Source: Fen-1135 sp963705275 (GTDB lineage: Bacteria; Desulfobacterota; Syntrophia; Syntrophales; UBA2185). Taken from it: DNA of 64,000 nt. Below are positions 45,292-56,004 of this stretch, one piece after another. The translations under genes were made by a program, and so were the position numbers. The DNA is taken from assembly GCA_963705275.1 (NCBI GenBank), contig OY970063.1:1860001-1924000 (forward strand), in the 5' to 3' direction. Within the stretch, counting starts at the first letter, position 1, and each line of letters begins with the position of its first letter. The notes below the pieces were generated by a model that saw only the letters and a program-made list of their open reading frames with translations, made no database searches and was not told the DNA's origin.

Positions 45292-46870
45292 ATGAGCGGT
45301 AAAGAATTCGAAAAATTGTGGAAGACAGAAGACTGGTGGTCCGTGTGGCTCGGTCTCGGCATCGTGTTCCTCGCGATCTTCACCTTCTGGGCCGGCGGGT
45401 CTATCAAGGGCTGGGTCGTCATTCCGGCCAAACTGACTGAATTCAGCAAGGTATGGGCGGACCTGGCAAAGAATGTAACGGGATACCTTGCATCATCTTT
45501 CTCCTCTTCGGTTCGGTATTCAGCGTATCCATGGCCATCATGGGTCACAAACTGAAACAGTTCATACCCGGATTCATCATTCTTTTTGTCGGTTCCTGGG
45601 CCATCTTCTATCTCGCCGGCTGGAAGCTGATGGAGGATCTCAATCATGGAAGCGCCCCTGCTGGCCCTCATTATCGGGCTCATCATCTCCAACGTGGTGA
45701 AGATCCCCGCCTGGATGAAAGTCTCCCTGCGAACGGAATATTACATCAAGACCGGTATCGTCCTTCTCGGTGCGACCCTTCCCCTGACCATGATCATCAC
45801 GGCCGGCCCCGTCGCCATGCTCCAGGCAACCATCGTGTCCGTAGTCACCTGGCTCACGATCTACCTGGCAGCGACGAAGATTTTCAAGCTCGAACCCAAG
45901 TTCGGGGCGGTCCTGGGCGCCGGCGGCGCCGTCTGCGGTGTCTCCGCTTCCATCGCGGTGGGTGGCGCGGTAAAGGCAAAGAACGAACACATCTCGATCT
46001 CCATTGCCGTGGTCACGGTCTGGGCCATCGTCATGATCTTTATCCTGTCCTTTGTCATGAAGCAGGTCGTTCCGGGAACAATCTCCCCGGGGTGGCCGGA
46101 GCCATCGTCGGCACATCGGAATTTGCCGATGCCGCCGGTTTCGCCGTTGCCGCCGAACTGGCGACCCGTTTCGGCGAGGCGCCGATCCACACGTTCACCC
46201 TGATGAAGGTCATCGGCCGGGACATCTGGATCGGGATCTGGGCCCTCATCCTGTCCGTTGTGTCGGTCATGTACTGGGAAACCAGCGAAGGCGAAAAGAA
46301 GGCAACCGTGGGCGCCGGTATCATCTGGGAGCGTTTCCCCAAGTTCGTCCTCGGATTCCTGGCGGCTTCCCTCATCATGAGCTTTGTCTCCACCATGGTG
46401 CCGGCTGACTTATCTCGGGCAAGGCGAACCTGGAGGGGAAGTACAAGGGCAAGGACTACAAGGCGGATTTCTCGCAGTACCAGGTACCCCCGCAGTATGC
46501 CGATCGCATCAAGATTGATACGGCGAAAGGGGCAGCCACGGTCAAGGGCGAGCTTTCCGACGAGGATCTGAAAGTCCTGACGACCGGCGCCACACCGGAG
46601 CAGGCGATCGTGTTCACTCAGCTTGTCGCCAGCTCGAGCTGGTTTAACAGGGTATTGAACCCCAACGTGATCTCGCCGATCAAGAAGCTCCGTTCCTGGG
46701 CCTTCGTGTTCTGCTTCCTCTGCATCGGCCTCTCGACCCGTTTTGCGGAGCTGGCCCACTTCGGGTTGAAGCCCTTCTGGGCCTTCACGATCGGGGTCAT
46801 CGTCAATGTTCCGCTGGGCATCGTTCTGTCCGCAATAGCGTTCAAGGATTACTGGATGAAAATCGGATGA
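45292..46870 (+). pseudogene. YeiH-family putative sulfate/sulfite exporter, frame interrupted
   Basis: The assembled protein is about 525 residues with at least ten hydrophobic spans. Consecutive pieces are MSGKEFEKLWKTEDWW..., then IIFLLFGSVFSVSMAIMG, then APLLALIIGLIISNVVKIP through LGAGGAVCGVSASIAVGGAV, then VAGAIVGTSEFADAAGFAVA, and a final piece ending in FKDYWMKIG. The segments GAGGAVCGVSA and GTSEFADAAG are hallmarks of the Cons_hypoth698/YeiH family. Frame changes lie near 45483, 45645, 46080 and 46415; the first and third fit loss of one G from a GGGG run. The family has no proven substrate, but the position directly before dsrA points to sulfite, sulfate or an organosulfonate. Confidence 0.75.
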
Positions 46871-46893
46871 TCAAGAATAAGGAGGTAACATTC

Positions 46894-48091
46894 ATGGCAA
46901 AATCAGATACGCCCCTTCTGGACCAGCTGGAAGGGGGAAAATGGCCAAGCTTCGTCGACGACATGAAGCAGGCTGCCAAGAAAAAGCCCATGGCCAAGGA
47001 TCTTCTGCGGCAGCTGGAGCTTTCCTATAAAGACAAAATCGGCCACTGGAAACACGGCGGCATCGTCGGCGTCAAGGGCTACGGCTCCGGCGTCATCGGC
47101 CGGTACTCGGACTGCCCGGACGAGTTCCCCAATGTACAGGCCTTTCACACGCTGCGGGTGAATCATCCGACGGGGTGGTTCTACAAGACCGAAGCCCTGC
47201 GCAATCTCTGCGACGTGTGGGACAAACACGGCAGCGGGCTCACGAACATGCACGGCTCCACCGGCGATATCATTCTCCTGGGGACCACAACGGATCACCT
47301 CCAGGCCTGCTTCGACGATCTCTCGGCAAAGGGCTTTGACCTCGGCGGCTCCGGCTCGGCCTTGCGGACGCCCAGCGCCTGCGTGGGACCGGGGCGCTGC
47401 GAGTGGGCCTGCATCGACAGCCTCGATACCTGCTACAACATCACCATGAGCTTCCAGGACGAGATTCACCGCCCCATGTTCCCCTACAAGTTCAAGATCA
47501 AGATCGCGGCCTGCCCCAATGACTGCGTCGCCTCCATCGCCCGGTCGGACCTGGCCATCATCGGCACCTGGAAGGGGGATATCCCGATCGACCAGAAGGA
47601 AGTGGCGGCCTACGCCGCTGCGGGCCTCGACATCCAGAGGGAGGTCTGCAACCTCTGCCCGACGAGATGCATGGTGTAGAACGGCAAGGAACTGAAGATC
47701 TACGACGAGGACTGCACCCGCTGCATGCACTGCATCAACCTGATGCCGAAGGCCCTGCGGCCGGGAGACCAGAAAGAGGCGCCACGCATCCTCATCGGCG
47801 GCAAGGCCCCCATCGTGGAGGGGGCGCTCCTGTCCTGGGTCATCGTGCCCTTCATGAAACTGGAACCCCCTTACACAGGAACTGAAGGATCTGATCCTCA
47901 AGATCATAGACTGGTGGAGTGAAAACGGCAAGTCGCGCGAACGGGTCGGCGAACTGATCAAGCGCGTGGGCATGAGGATCTTCCTGCGGGCCGTCGGACT
48001 GCCCGCGGTGCCCCAGATGGTCAAGGCCCCCAGGACAAATCCCTATGTCTTCTTCTGGCCCGAAGATATCCAGAAAAAGGAGGTGAAGTGA
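46894..48091 (+). pseudogene. dsrA: Dissimilatory sulfite reductase alpha subunit (TAG codon and one frameshift)
   Basis: It starts at ATG 46894 with GGAGG eight bases upstream. Siroheme/[4Fe-4S] ligands appear in ACVGPGRCEWACIDS and AACPNDCVASIARSD, followed by the LCPTRCM segment and a ferredoxin-like CTRCMHC cluster. Codon 262 is TAG (47677-47679), directly after RCMV and before NGKELKIYDEDC, where other DsrA proteins generally have Trp, so TGG changed to TAG fits. A further frame change near 47870 fits one extra C in a C run; after it the sequence runs to KKEVK and TGA at 48091. DsrAB reduces sulfite with DsrC as co-substrate. Function is secure; whether the interruptions are real is not. 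Confidence 0.88.
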
Positions 48092-48092
48092 T

Positions 48093-49153
48093 ATGCCAAC
48101 CGATATCGGACCCCCTGACTATAAGACCATGCTCCCTCCCATGATTCAGCGCAATTACGGGAAGTGGCGCTATCACGAAATCCTCCAGCCCGGTGTGATG
48201 GTGCACGTCGGCGAAACGGGAGAGTCGCTCTACACGGTGCGCGCGGGATCGCCGCGGCTGCTTTCGACGGACCACATCCGGGAGATCTGCGATATCGCCG
48301 AGAAGTACTGCAACGGCTATCTGCGTTTCACGAGCCGCAACAACATCGAGTTCCTCCTCGAGGACAAGGCGAAAGTAGCCCCTCTGCTGGCGGAGCTGGC
48401 CCAGAAGAAATACCCTGTCGGCGGGATCGGACACGCCATATCGAATATCGTCCACACCCAGGGGTGGGTGCACTGCCACACGCCGGCGACGGACGCCTCT
48501 GGCCCCGTCAAGGCGTTGATGGAAGAGATCTACGAGTATTTCGTGACGATGAAGCTGCCCAACCATGTGCGGATCGCCCTGGCCTGCTGCCTGAACATGT
48601 GCGGCGCCGTCCACTGCTCCGACATCGCCATCCTCGGCATCCATCGGACGGTCCCCAAGCCGGACAATACCCGTGTCCCGAACCTCTGTGAAATCCCGAC
48701 CACGGTGGCCTCCTGTCCGACGGGCGCCATCCGCGGGGATATGAAGAACAAGACCGTCACGCGTCAACAACGAGAAGTGCATGTACTGCGGGAACTGCTA
48801 CACGGTCTGCCCGGCCATGCCCATTGCCGATCCCGACAACGACGGGATTTCCATCTGGGTGGGAGGCAAGGTCTCCAATGCCCGCAGCAAACCCATGTTT
48901 TCCAAGCTGGCGATCCCCTATCCTGCCGAACAACCCGCCGCTGTGGCCGGAAACCGTTGCCGCTGTGAAGAACATCATCGAGGTCTACGCAAGCAATGCC
49001 AGGAAGCACGAGCGAGTCGGCGAGTGGATCGAGCGCGTCGGCTGGGAGCGTTTCTTCAACCTGACGGGCATCCCCTTCACGGACAAGCACATCGATGATT
49101 TCGACCTGGCGACGGAAACGTTCCGGTCATCGACGCAGTTCAAATGGAGGTAA
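48093..49153 (+). pseudogene. dsrB: Dissimilatory sulfite reductase beta subunit (two frameshifts)
   Basis: ATG 48093 lies one base after dsrA with a perfect AAGGAGGTGA site. The siroheme-cluster motif ALACCLNMCGAVHCSDIAILG is intact. After VASCPTGAIRGD the frame changes near 48765, then NNEKCMYCGNCYTVCPAMPI gives the ferredoxin cluster. It changes again near 48918, where removing one C restores a YLPNNPPLWPE segment. The protein ends in SSTQFKWR at 49153. It pairs with DsrA in the alpha2beta2 enzyme. Sequence features are those of the reductive bacterial type, consistent with dsrD next door. Confidence 0.88.
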
Positions 49154-49155
49154 CC

Positions 49156-49380
49156 ATGAGCGAGGATCTGAAAGCGAGGGTCCTTGAGGCGTTCTGCCAG
49201 AGATCGAAGGGCGACAAGAAGATGTTTTACATCCGCGACGTCATCAAGTGGTTTCCCGATGAAGACCGGCATGCCGTCCAGGATGTCGTGAAGGCCCTCA
49301 TCGACGAGGACGCAGTGAAGTACTGGTCGAGCGGAAGCACGACCTATCTTGTGTTGGCGGAATGTTATCCGAAGGAATAG
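49156..49380 (+). CDS. dsrD: Sulfite reductase-associated protein DsrD
   Basis: A 74-residue intact winged-helix protein. ATG 49156 is preceded by a GGAGGTAA site that overlaps the dsrB end. The conserved segment FYIRDVIKWFPDEDRHAVQDVV and the Trp of KYWSSGSTTYL match DsrD. DsrD is found in sulfite-reducing rather than sulfur-oxidising organisms and has been reported to activate DsrAB allosterically. Its intact frame between two broken neighbours is notable. Confidence 0.93.
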   Translation: MSEDLKARVLEAFCQRSKGDKKMFYIRDVIKWFPDEDRHAVQDVVKALIDEDAVKYWSSGSTTYLVLAECYPKE

Positions 49381-49408
49381 CGGTGGTGGCTTGCGTGGGT
49401 GATAGAGC

Positions 49409-50876
49409 ATGAGCCGATCCTGTCCCCGGCTGGTTATTGGGGCCTTACGCGGCAGCGCCGGCAAGACGACGCTCTCTGTGGCGTTGGCTGCGGCGCTCTA
49501 CTAAACGCGGCGTCAGTGTGATCCCTTTCAAGAAAGGACCGGATTATATCGATGCAGCCTGGCTTGCCCTGGCGGCTGCGACCTCTTGCTACAACCTGGA
49601 TACCTTCTTGATGGGACGGATACAGGTCGCCCGCTCCTTCTCGCGTCATGCCTCTTCGGATGCCATTTCGCTGATCGAAGGGAACCGGGGACTTTACGAC
49701 GGAGCGAATGCAGGAGGAGAACACAGCACGGCCGAGCTGGCCAAACTTATCAAGGCGCCGGTGGTCCTCGTGATCGACTGCGACAAAGTAACGCGGACAG
49801 CGGCCGCCATGGTTCTCGGGTGCCAGCGCTTCGATCCGGAGGTGGATATCCGGGGATGTGATCCTCAACCGGGTGGCAGGAAACCGCCACGCCGCGATTG
49901 TTCGCAGGTCGGTAGAAGACCACTGCGGTATTTCCGTTCTCGGCACCGTGCCCAGGATGGCGGATATCCCTTTTTCGGAAAGACATCTCGGGTTGATCCC
50001 GCCCCAGGAACACGACCGGATCCAGTCAGGCACTTGCAGAAGGCGGCAGATATCGCCGAAAATTACCTGGATCTGGAAGGTCTGATACAGATCGCCAAAA
50101 GCGCTCCGCCGTGGGAGGATCTTTCGTTTCCGGAGGTCATTCGTGCAGATGAGCCGGAAGAACCGGTGACCATCGGCGTGATCAGGGACAGGGCCTTTCA
50201 GTTCTATTACCCGGAAAACATCGAGGCACTCGTCGAGAGAGGGAGCCAGGGTCATAGAAGTCAGCGCCATCAGCGAGGAAAAGCTGCCTCCCGTGGATGC
50301 CCTCTATATCGGGGGCGGTTTTCCGGAGACGCAGGCCGGGCTTCTTGCCGACAATGAGGCCTTTCGCCGCTCGCTGCGGGATGCGGCAGAGGAGGGGCTT
50401 CCGATCTATGCCGAATGCGGCGGCTTCATGTTCCTTGGGGAATCGCTGACTGTCGGCGATAGGACATTATCCCATGGTCGGCTTCCTGCCCATCTCCTTC
50501 GGGATGGAGAAGCGCCCGCAGGGGCATGGATACACCGTTCTGCATGTAGAAGAGGAAAATCCCTTTTTCCCTGTCGGGACGGAGATTAAGGGCCATGAGT
50601 TTCATTACTCCCGGATCCTCTCCCGGAAAGATGATGAGGGACATCTGGCTTTCCGGGTCAAGCGGGGAATCGGCATGGACGGCAAGAGAGACGGGCTCTG
50701 CCGGAAAAATGTGCTGGCCACTTTCACCCATCGTACATGCCCTGGGAACGCGGGAGTGGGCGGAAGGCATCGTCCGCAGCGCAAGAAAATTCCGCGCCGG
50801 CAGGAAGGATAGTAGCCTCTTCGGGAAGCCGGAAGCAGGCCAAGCAGTAATAAGAAGTATTCAAACATATATTTAG
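49409..50876 (+). pseudogene. dsrN: DsrN: cobyrinate a,c-diamide synthase-like (siroheme amidase), multiple frameshifts
   Basis: Fragments in three frames assemble to about 480 residues. In order they are the P-loop LRGSAGKTTL, FKKGPDYIDAAWL, EGNRGLYDG, LVIDCDKVTRTAA, ILNRVAGNRHAAIVRR, VTIGVIRDRAFQFYYPEN, LYIGGGFPE, the glutaminase nucleophile YAECGGFMFL, and GHEFHYSRIL, ending at 50876. This is the complete CbiA layout. In dsr operons the CbiA-like DsrN is proposed to amidate siroheme for DsrAB. Frame changes lie near 49500, 49855, 50030, 50245, 50465 and 50740. All catalytic motifs are unaltered. Confidence 0.82.
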
Positions 50877-50905
50877 AAAGTATAGCACGATAGGAGGTTT
50901 CAAGC

Positions 50906-51226
50906 ATGCCCCAGATAGAACTGGCAGGGAAGACGTATGAGGTGGATGAAGACGGGTTCCTTCAGGAACTGGACAAGTGGAGTGAGGAGTTCGCCCAGGC
51001 CTATGCGAAAAATGAAGGCATCGAGGGGCCATTGACGGAAGAACACTGGAAGATTATCAACTATCTGCGGGATTATTTCCAGAAGTTCGGCATCGCGCCC
51101 ATGATCCGCAAGCTCTGCAAGGACAACGGCATCGATATGAAGAAGCTCTACGAGCTCTTTCCGACAGGGCCTGCCAAAGGGGCCTGCAAGCTGGCCGGAC
51201 TTTCGAAACCGACCGGGTGCGTCTGA
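50906..51226 (+). CDS. dsrC: Sulfur carrier protein DsrC
   Basis: A 106-residue intact protein with an AGGAGG site before ATG 50906. The flexible C-terminal arm GPAKGACKLAGLSKPTGCV contains Cys94 and the penultimate Cys105, the pair that forms the DsrC trisulfide with sulfite-derived sulfur. Both are needed for true DsrC function, unlike TusE or RspA paralogues. DsrMKJOP is thought to reduce the product. The stop overlaps an ATG of the next gene (TGATG). Confidence 0.96.
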   Translation: MPQIELAGKTYEVDEDGFLQELDKWSEEFAQAYAKNEGIEGPLTEEHWKIINYLRDYFQKFGIAPMIRKLCKDNGIDMKKLYELFPTGPAKGACKLAGLSKPTGCV

Positions 51227-51966
51227 TGCAAGAGCAACGGATCGGCGATCGCCCAGCCGAATGTTAGGGATCGATGCGCCGGTCATCCTGTCCGGGAAGA
51301 CGATGACAGGATCAGAGTTCATCGCCGTGTCTTTCCCTATATCGCCGTCGCGCTTTTCCTGCTGGGGACGGCATGGCGGTTTGTACGCTGGCTGTCGCCT
51401 GCCGGCCCACGTGAAATGGACATTATACCCGGTGCCGGAAGGACTCACGGGCCAGTTGAGGTACATGGCGAAGGAGATGTTCACCTTCGAGACCCTCTAC
51501 AAATTCAACCGCCGCCTCTGGTTCGGGTCGTTCTCTATGCACATGGCGATGGTGGGGGCTGTGCGTTTTTTTCATCCTGTACCTTTCCGGATGGTCAACA
51601 GAAGTTCACCGTACAGGTTTGCCTCTGGCTCATCGTGATTGCCGTGCAATCTATATCATCGGACTGCGGATCTACGATAAGAACCTCAGGCTGCTTTCAA
51701 ACTTCGAGGAATTCTTCAATCTTGCCTTTCTGGCAGGTGTCGCTGCGGCAGGACTCGCGGCCTCGGTGCCTCATGCTCCCGTTTCTCTCCGCCTGTACTT
51801 TCTGGGTTTGATCGAATTCCAGCCCGATGCGTCATTCCTCTCCATGGTTCATCTTCTGGCCGTCTTTCTGGGAGGACTTTTCTTGATCTATCTGCCCTTG
51901 AGCAAAATGATCCATTACGTCTCCAAGTACTTCACCTATCACCACATCAACTGGCAGAAAGAATGA
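51226..51966 (+). pseudogene. DsrM/NarI-like cytochrome b subunit (first copy), multiple frameshifts
   Basis: Pieces in three frames form a membrane protein of about 240 residues. They are RRVFPYIAVALFLLGTAWRF, KWTLYPVPEGLTGQLRYMAK, FNRRLWFGSFSMHMAMVG, a weak middle part, and YIIGLRIYDKNLRLLSNFEE to MIHYVSKYFTYHHINWQKE. His residues on the spans (FSMHMA and MVHLLAVFLGG) fit NarI-type heme b ligands. Frame changes lie near 51260-51330, 51405, 51560 and 51650, and the true start is uncertain. It precedes a DsrK-like gene, so the pair would be a quinol-linked module additional to the canonical dsrMK downstream. It differs from the latter in sequence and is shorter. Confidence 0.65.
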
Positions 51967-51979
51967 CAGCAGAGCAGAT

Positions 51980-53360
51980 ATGACCGAAGAGAACGAGCAG
52001 AGCCAGGAGACAGACCCCAAATACCCCTACCGCAGCGAGAAGCTCCTTCCGCGCGAGGAACGGGTGGTGCGTTTTCTCGAGACCCTCCAGGAGGTCCTGG
52101 GAGCGAAGATCTACAACCTGCCCCTGGAGACGTATCTCGGCACCTGCGCCAAGTGCAACAACTGCGCCGAGCAGTGCCAGGTCTATCAGACCTCGCGGGA
52201 TCAGCGGGATCTGCCCGCCTGGCGGTCCGATCTGCTCCGGAAGGTATACAAGAAATACTTCACCACCTCGGGAAAGCTCTTCGGCAAGCTCGTGGGGGCA
52301 GAGGCGCTTACGGAGGAGGACATCGACAACATGGTGGACGCCTTCTACCGGTGCACCATGTGCCGGCGCTGCGGCGTCAACTGCCCGTTGGCCGTCGATA
52401 ATGCCCTGATCACGCGGATCGGCCGGGTTATACTGGAGAGGCTCGGTTTCGTCCCCACGAATATGACCGTGAGCACCAGGGCGCAGCTCGGCGAGATAGG
52501 CAATACGTCCGCCATTCCCAAGGCGGCCTTCATAGATACCCTCGATTTTCTCGAAGAGGAGTTGCGGGACGAGACAGGCATCGCCATCCCCATCCCCCGC
52601 GACGTGGAAGGCGCTGAGTTTTTCTTTGCCGCTCCGGTGAGCGACTACATCATGGAGGCGGATACCCTCCTGGGCATCGCAAAGACGTTTCATGCCGCCG
52701 GGGCAAGCTGGACAGTCAGCACGGAGAACTTCGACGCCATCAATTACGGGCTTTTCTACAGCGACGCGGATCTGGAGAAGGTCCTCAACCGCCTCCTGGA
52801 AGCTGCCAACCGCCTGAAATGCAAGACCATCGTCATCGGCGAGTGCGGCCATGCCACGAAGGACGGCTCTCCTGTTCCAAAAGGTCTTCGGGCGGTCGGA
52901 GTACCAGGGCATGGAAATCAAGAGCATCATCGAGGTCAGCCATCGCTTTCTCAAGGAAGGAAAACTGACAGTTCGATCCCACGAAGAACCCGGAGACGGT
53001 TACCTATCATGATCCCTGCAACCTGGGGCGAGGATCGGGGCTCTATGAACAGCCGCGGGAACTCTTGAAGGCGGCGGTGATGCATTTCGTCGAAATGACG
53101 CCGAACCGGCAGATGAACTACTGCTGCGGCGGCGGCGGCGGGCTCGTGGTCGTCGAGGATCTGCACGACTGGCGGATGTCCACGGGCGGGATCAAGAAAG
53201 TGGAGCAGCTCCGGCGACAGGGGCGAAGCTCGTCTGCGCCCCCTGCGCCAACTGCAAGAAGCAGCTCCGGGAACTCATCCAGGCCCACAAACTGGATATG
53301 GAGGTCGTGGGACTTCACGATCTTCTCGGAAAGGCAATCGTCTTATCGGGGAAGGCATAA
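51980..53360 (+). pseudogene. DsrK/HdrD-like CCG-domain Fe-S protein (first copy), three frameshifts
   Basis: The assembled protein is about 460 residues. Two [4Fe-4S] motifs lie in the N-terminal part: CAKCNNCAEQC and CTMCRRCGVNCP. The C-terminal part has the CCG-type cluster pieces IGECGHATK, TYHDPCNLG and NYCCGGGGGLV, then APCANCKKQLREL. Frame changes lie near 52868, 52972 and 53215. This is the catalytic type of heterodisulfide reductase subunit D. With the preceding cytochrome b it resembles the two-subunit DsrMK or Hme/Tmc-type modules, which take electrons from quinol to a disulfide. It is clearly distinct from the canonical DsrK at 54385. Confidence 0.75.
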
Positions 53361-53391
53361 GATAATAACGGCCTTGAAAAGGTGACAGATA

Positions 53392-54382
53392 ATGAACATG
53401 GTCTTTTCTCTTCTTGCCATCGCGATCCTGATTTTTATCGCCATGGGCGGGGCCGCGATCGCAGGACTGAAGCCTGTCTTTTTCGTCGTCATCCCCTGCG
53501 GCGCCTTTGCCGTTTTTGTGGCAGGCTTTGTCTACCGCATTTTATCCTGGGGAAGATTGCCTGTCCCCTTTTCCATACCGACCACCTGCGGTCAGGAAAA
53601 ATCACTGCCCTGGATCAAGTGCGATTATCTGGAAAGCCCTCCGTGCACTGCCACTGTCATCGGCAGGATGGCTCTCGAGGTTCTCTCTCTTCCGTTCGCT
53701 TTTCAGGAATACCCGGCTGTATCTCTATGATGAGCGGCCCGTCTATTCGAGCGCCAAGTGGCTCTGGTTCTTCGCGCTTCTCTTTCACTGGTCGATGCTC
53801 GTAATTATTTTGCGGCACATGCGTTTCTTCGTCGAGCCCGTTGCTCCGCTCATCAATGGCCTTGCGGCCATAGACGGTTTTTTTGACATTGCCATACCGA
53901 CATTCTTCTTGAGCGATGCAGCGATCGTTCTGGCATTGACATTCCTCTTCCTGAGGAGGGTTGTTGTCCCGCAGCTCCGCTACATCTCTCTTTTCACCGA
54001 TTATTTCGCCGTTGCCCTAATCCTGGGTATCGCGATTACGGGCATCCTCATGAGGAATTTATTTCCCGTAGATATCGAGCAGGTGAAGACCATGGCCTTG
54101 GGCTGGGTGACCTTTGCGCCCTATGTCCCCAAGGGAATGAGCGCCCTTTTTTGTATCCACCTTCTTCTCGTCTCAGTCCTCCTCGCCTGGTTTCCCTTCA
54201 GCAAGCTCATGCACATGGGGGGAGTATTTCTCAGCCCGACACGGAATATGGCCAATGACAGCCGGATGCGCCGGCACATCAATCCCTGGAATGCGCCCGT
54301 CAAGGTTCATACCTACGAGGAATACGAGGATGAATACCGGGACAAGATAAAGGCGGCGGGACTGCCGCTGGACAAGGAGTAG
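53392..54382 (+). pseudogene. dsrM: DsrM, cytochrome b subunit of DsrMKJOP (one frameshift)
   Basis: About 330 residues with five to six spans. After ATG 53392 the sequence GGAAIAGLKPVFFVVIPCGA and FRIP-like FSIPTTCGQEKSLPWIK are characteristic of DsrM. The frame changes near 53690 in a CT repeat, after which LFRSLFRNTRLY, FHWSMLVIILRHMRFF and FPFSKLMHMGGVFLSPTRN follow, the last being strongly conserved. His in FHWS and RHMRF are heme b ligands. It links the menaquinone pool to DsrK in the membrane. The start follows the first DsrK copy by 31 bases. Confidence 0.87.
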
Positions 54383-54384
54383 AT

Positions 54385-56004
54385 ATGTCCATCAAGATAC
54401 CCAAACCTGAGGAGATGATCCGGGTCAGCTACAAGCCGCCGCGGACTCCGTGGATGGACACCCCTGTCGATTTCCGGCCGGGGACATGGAGCTACAGCGG
54501 CGCCGCGAAGAATCTCATCTACCTGGATTTGCCGAACCCCAGGGCATGGCAGCCATACGAGGAGGATTGGAAACTGCCGGAGAACTGGAAGGAGATTATT
54601 ATTGAAGGGATGCGTGAGCGCCTGGATAAATACCGTTCCTTCAGGCTCTTTTTGGACCTGTGCGTGCGGTGCGGCGCCTGCGCCGACAAGTGTCACTTCT
54701 ACATCGGCGGCGGCGATCCAAAGAATATGCCCGTCCTGCGGGCGGAGCTGCTGCGCTCCGTCTATCGCCGCTACTTCACGGAATCGGGAAAGCGCTTCGG
54801 CAGGCTCGCCGGCGCGCGCGATCTGACCGTGGATGTCCTCAAGGAGTGGTTCTACTACTTCTACCAGTGCACGGAGTGCCGAAGATGTTCAGTGTATTGT
54901 CCTTACGGCATCGACCAGGCGGAGATCACCATAATGGGCAGGGAGCTTCTCAATCTCGTCGGGTGCAACATCAACTGGGTCATCGAACCGGTGGCGAACT
55001 CCTTCCGGACGGGAAATCACCTCGGCATCCAGCCCGGCGGCGTCAAGGACATGCTTGAATTCCTCGCGGAAGATATCGAGGAACGCACCGGCGTCAAGCT
55101 GGAGGTTCCCATTAACAAGAAGGGCGCCGATATTCTTTTCATCACGCCTTCCGGCGACTACTTCGCCGACCCGGGGACGTACACGTGCATGGGCTACATG
55201 ATGCTCTTCCACGAGATCGGCCTGAATTATACCTTCAGCACCTACGCCTCCGAAGGAGGGAACTTCGGCCTCTTTACATCCCACGAGATGGTGAAGCGCC
55301 TCAACAACAAGATCTATGCGGAAGCGAAGCGGCTGGGGGTCAAGTGGATTCTTGGGGGTGAGTGCGGCCACATGTGGCGGGTCATCCATGAATACATGGA
55401 TACGATGAACGGCCCCGCCGATTTCCTTCACGAGCCGGTGTCTCCCATAACAGGAACGCTCTTTGAAAACGCCCGGTCCACGAAGATGGTGCATATAGCG
55501 GAATTCACAGCCGACCTGATAAAACATGGAAAACTGAAACTGGATCCCGCGCGGAACGACCATCTGCGGATCACCTTCCATGATTCCTGCAATCCCGCCC
55601 GCGGCATGGGACTCTTCGAAGAGCCGCGGTACGTTATCAAAAATTCCGTGCGGCATTTCTACGAGATGCCCGAAGATACCATCCGGGAAAAGACCCTGTG
55701 CTGCGGTGGCGGCGCCGGTCTCGGCAACGACGAAAACATCGAGATGCGGATGCGGGGAGGCATGCCCCGTGCTATGGCCGTCAAGCATGTCAAGGAAAAG
55801 CACGGCGTGAATCGGATCGCCTGCATGTGCGCTATCGACCGCTCGACCCTGACCTCGCTGATGGAGTACTGGGTGCCCGGCGTGACGGTGACGGGCGTCC
55901 ACGAATTGCTGGCCAATGCCCTTGTCATGAAGGGTGAAAAAGAGAGAACGACGGACCTGCGCGGAGAGCCGCTTAAGGAAAAAACAGACGATGAAGCTCT
56001 ATAA
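54385..56004 (+). CDS. dsrK: DsrK, CCG-domain catalytic subunit of DsrMKJOP
   Basis: Intact, 539 residues, starting two bases after dsrM. The N-terminal region includes PPRTPWMDTPVDF. Two [4Fe-4S] motifs, CVRCGACADKC and CTECRRCSVYCPYG, follow near 93 and 171. The C-terminal CCG region contains GGECGHMWRV, TFHDSCNPARG and LCCGGGAGLG, which binds the special [4Fe-4S]3+ site thought to reduce the DsrC trisulfide. It is the longest uninterrupted frame within the error-dense block. The stop overlaps dsrJ by 14 bases. Confidence 0.95.
   Translation: MSIKIPKPEEMIRVSYKPPRTPWMDTPVDFRPGTWSYSGAAKNLIYLDLPNPRAWQPYEEDWKLPENWKEIIIEGMRERLDKYRSFRLFLDLCVRCGACADKCHFYIGGGDPKNMPVLRAELLRSVYRRYFTESGKRFGRLAGARDLTVDVLKEWFYYFYQCTECRRCSVYCPYGIDQAEITIMGRELLNLVGCNINWVIEPVANSFRTGNHLGIQPGGVKDMLEFLAEDIEERTGVKLEVPINKKGADILFITPSGDYFADPGTYTCMGYMMLFHEIGLNYTFSTYASEGGNFGLFTSHEMVKRLNNKIYAEAKRLGVKWILGGECGHMWRVIHEYMDTMNGPADFLHEPVSPITGTLFENARSTKMVHIAEFTADLIKHGKLKLDPARNDHLRITFHDSCNPARGMGLFEEPRYVIKNSVRHFYEMPEDTIREKTLCCGGGAGLGNDENIEMRMRGGMPRAMAVKHVKEKHGVNRIACMCAIDRSTLTSLMEYWVPGVTVTGVHELLANALVMKGEKERTTDLRGEPLKEKTDDEAL

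Noticed and set aside
47677..47679. TAG in dsrA as pyrrolysine
   Set aside because: The position appears to be Trp in homologues, the gene has another interruption nearby, and no pyl genes are visible here. A G-to-A change or read error is simpler.
46903..48024. Minus-strand open frame of 373 codons across dsrA
   Set aside because: Shadow frame caused by high G+C; dsrA on the plus strand has all siroheme and cluster motifs.
51947..52954. Minus-strand open frame of 335 codons
   Set aside because: Antisense to the DsrK-like gene, whose two [4Fe-4S] motifs are intact; the shadow has no recognisable domain.
54889..55902. Minus-strand open frame of 337 codons
   Set aside because: Antisense to intact dsrK; no ribosome-binding site or family resemblance.
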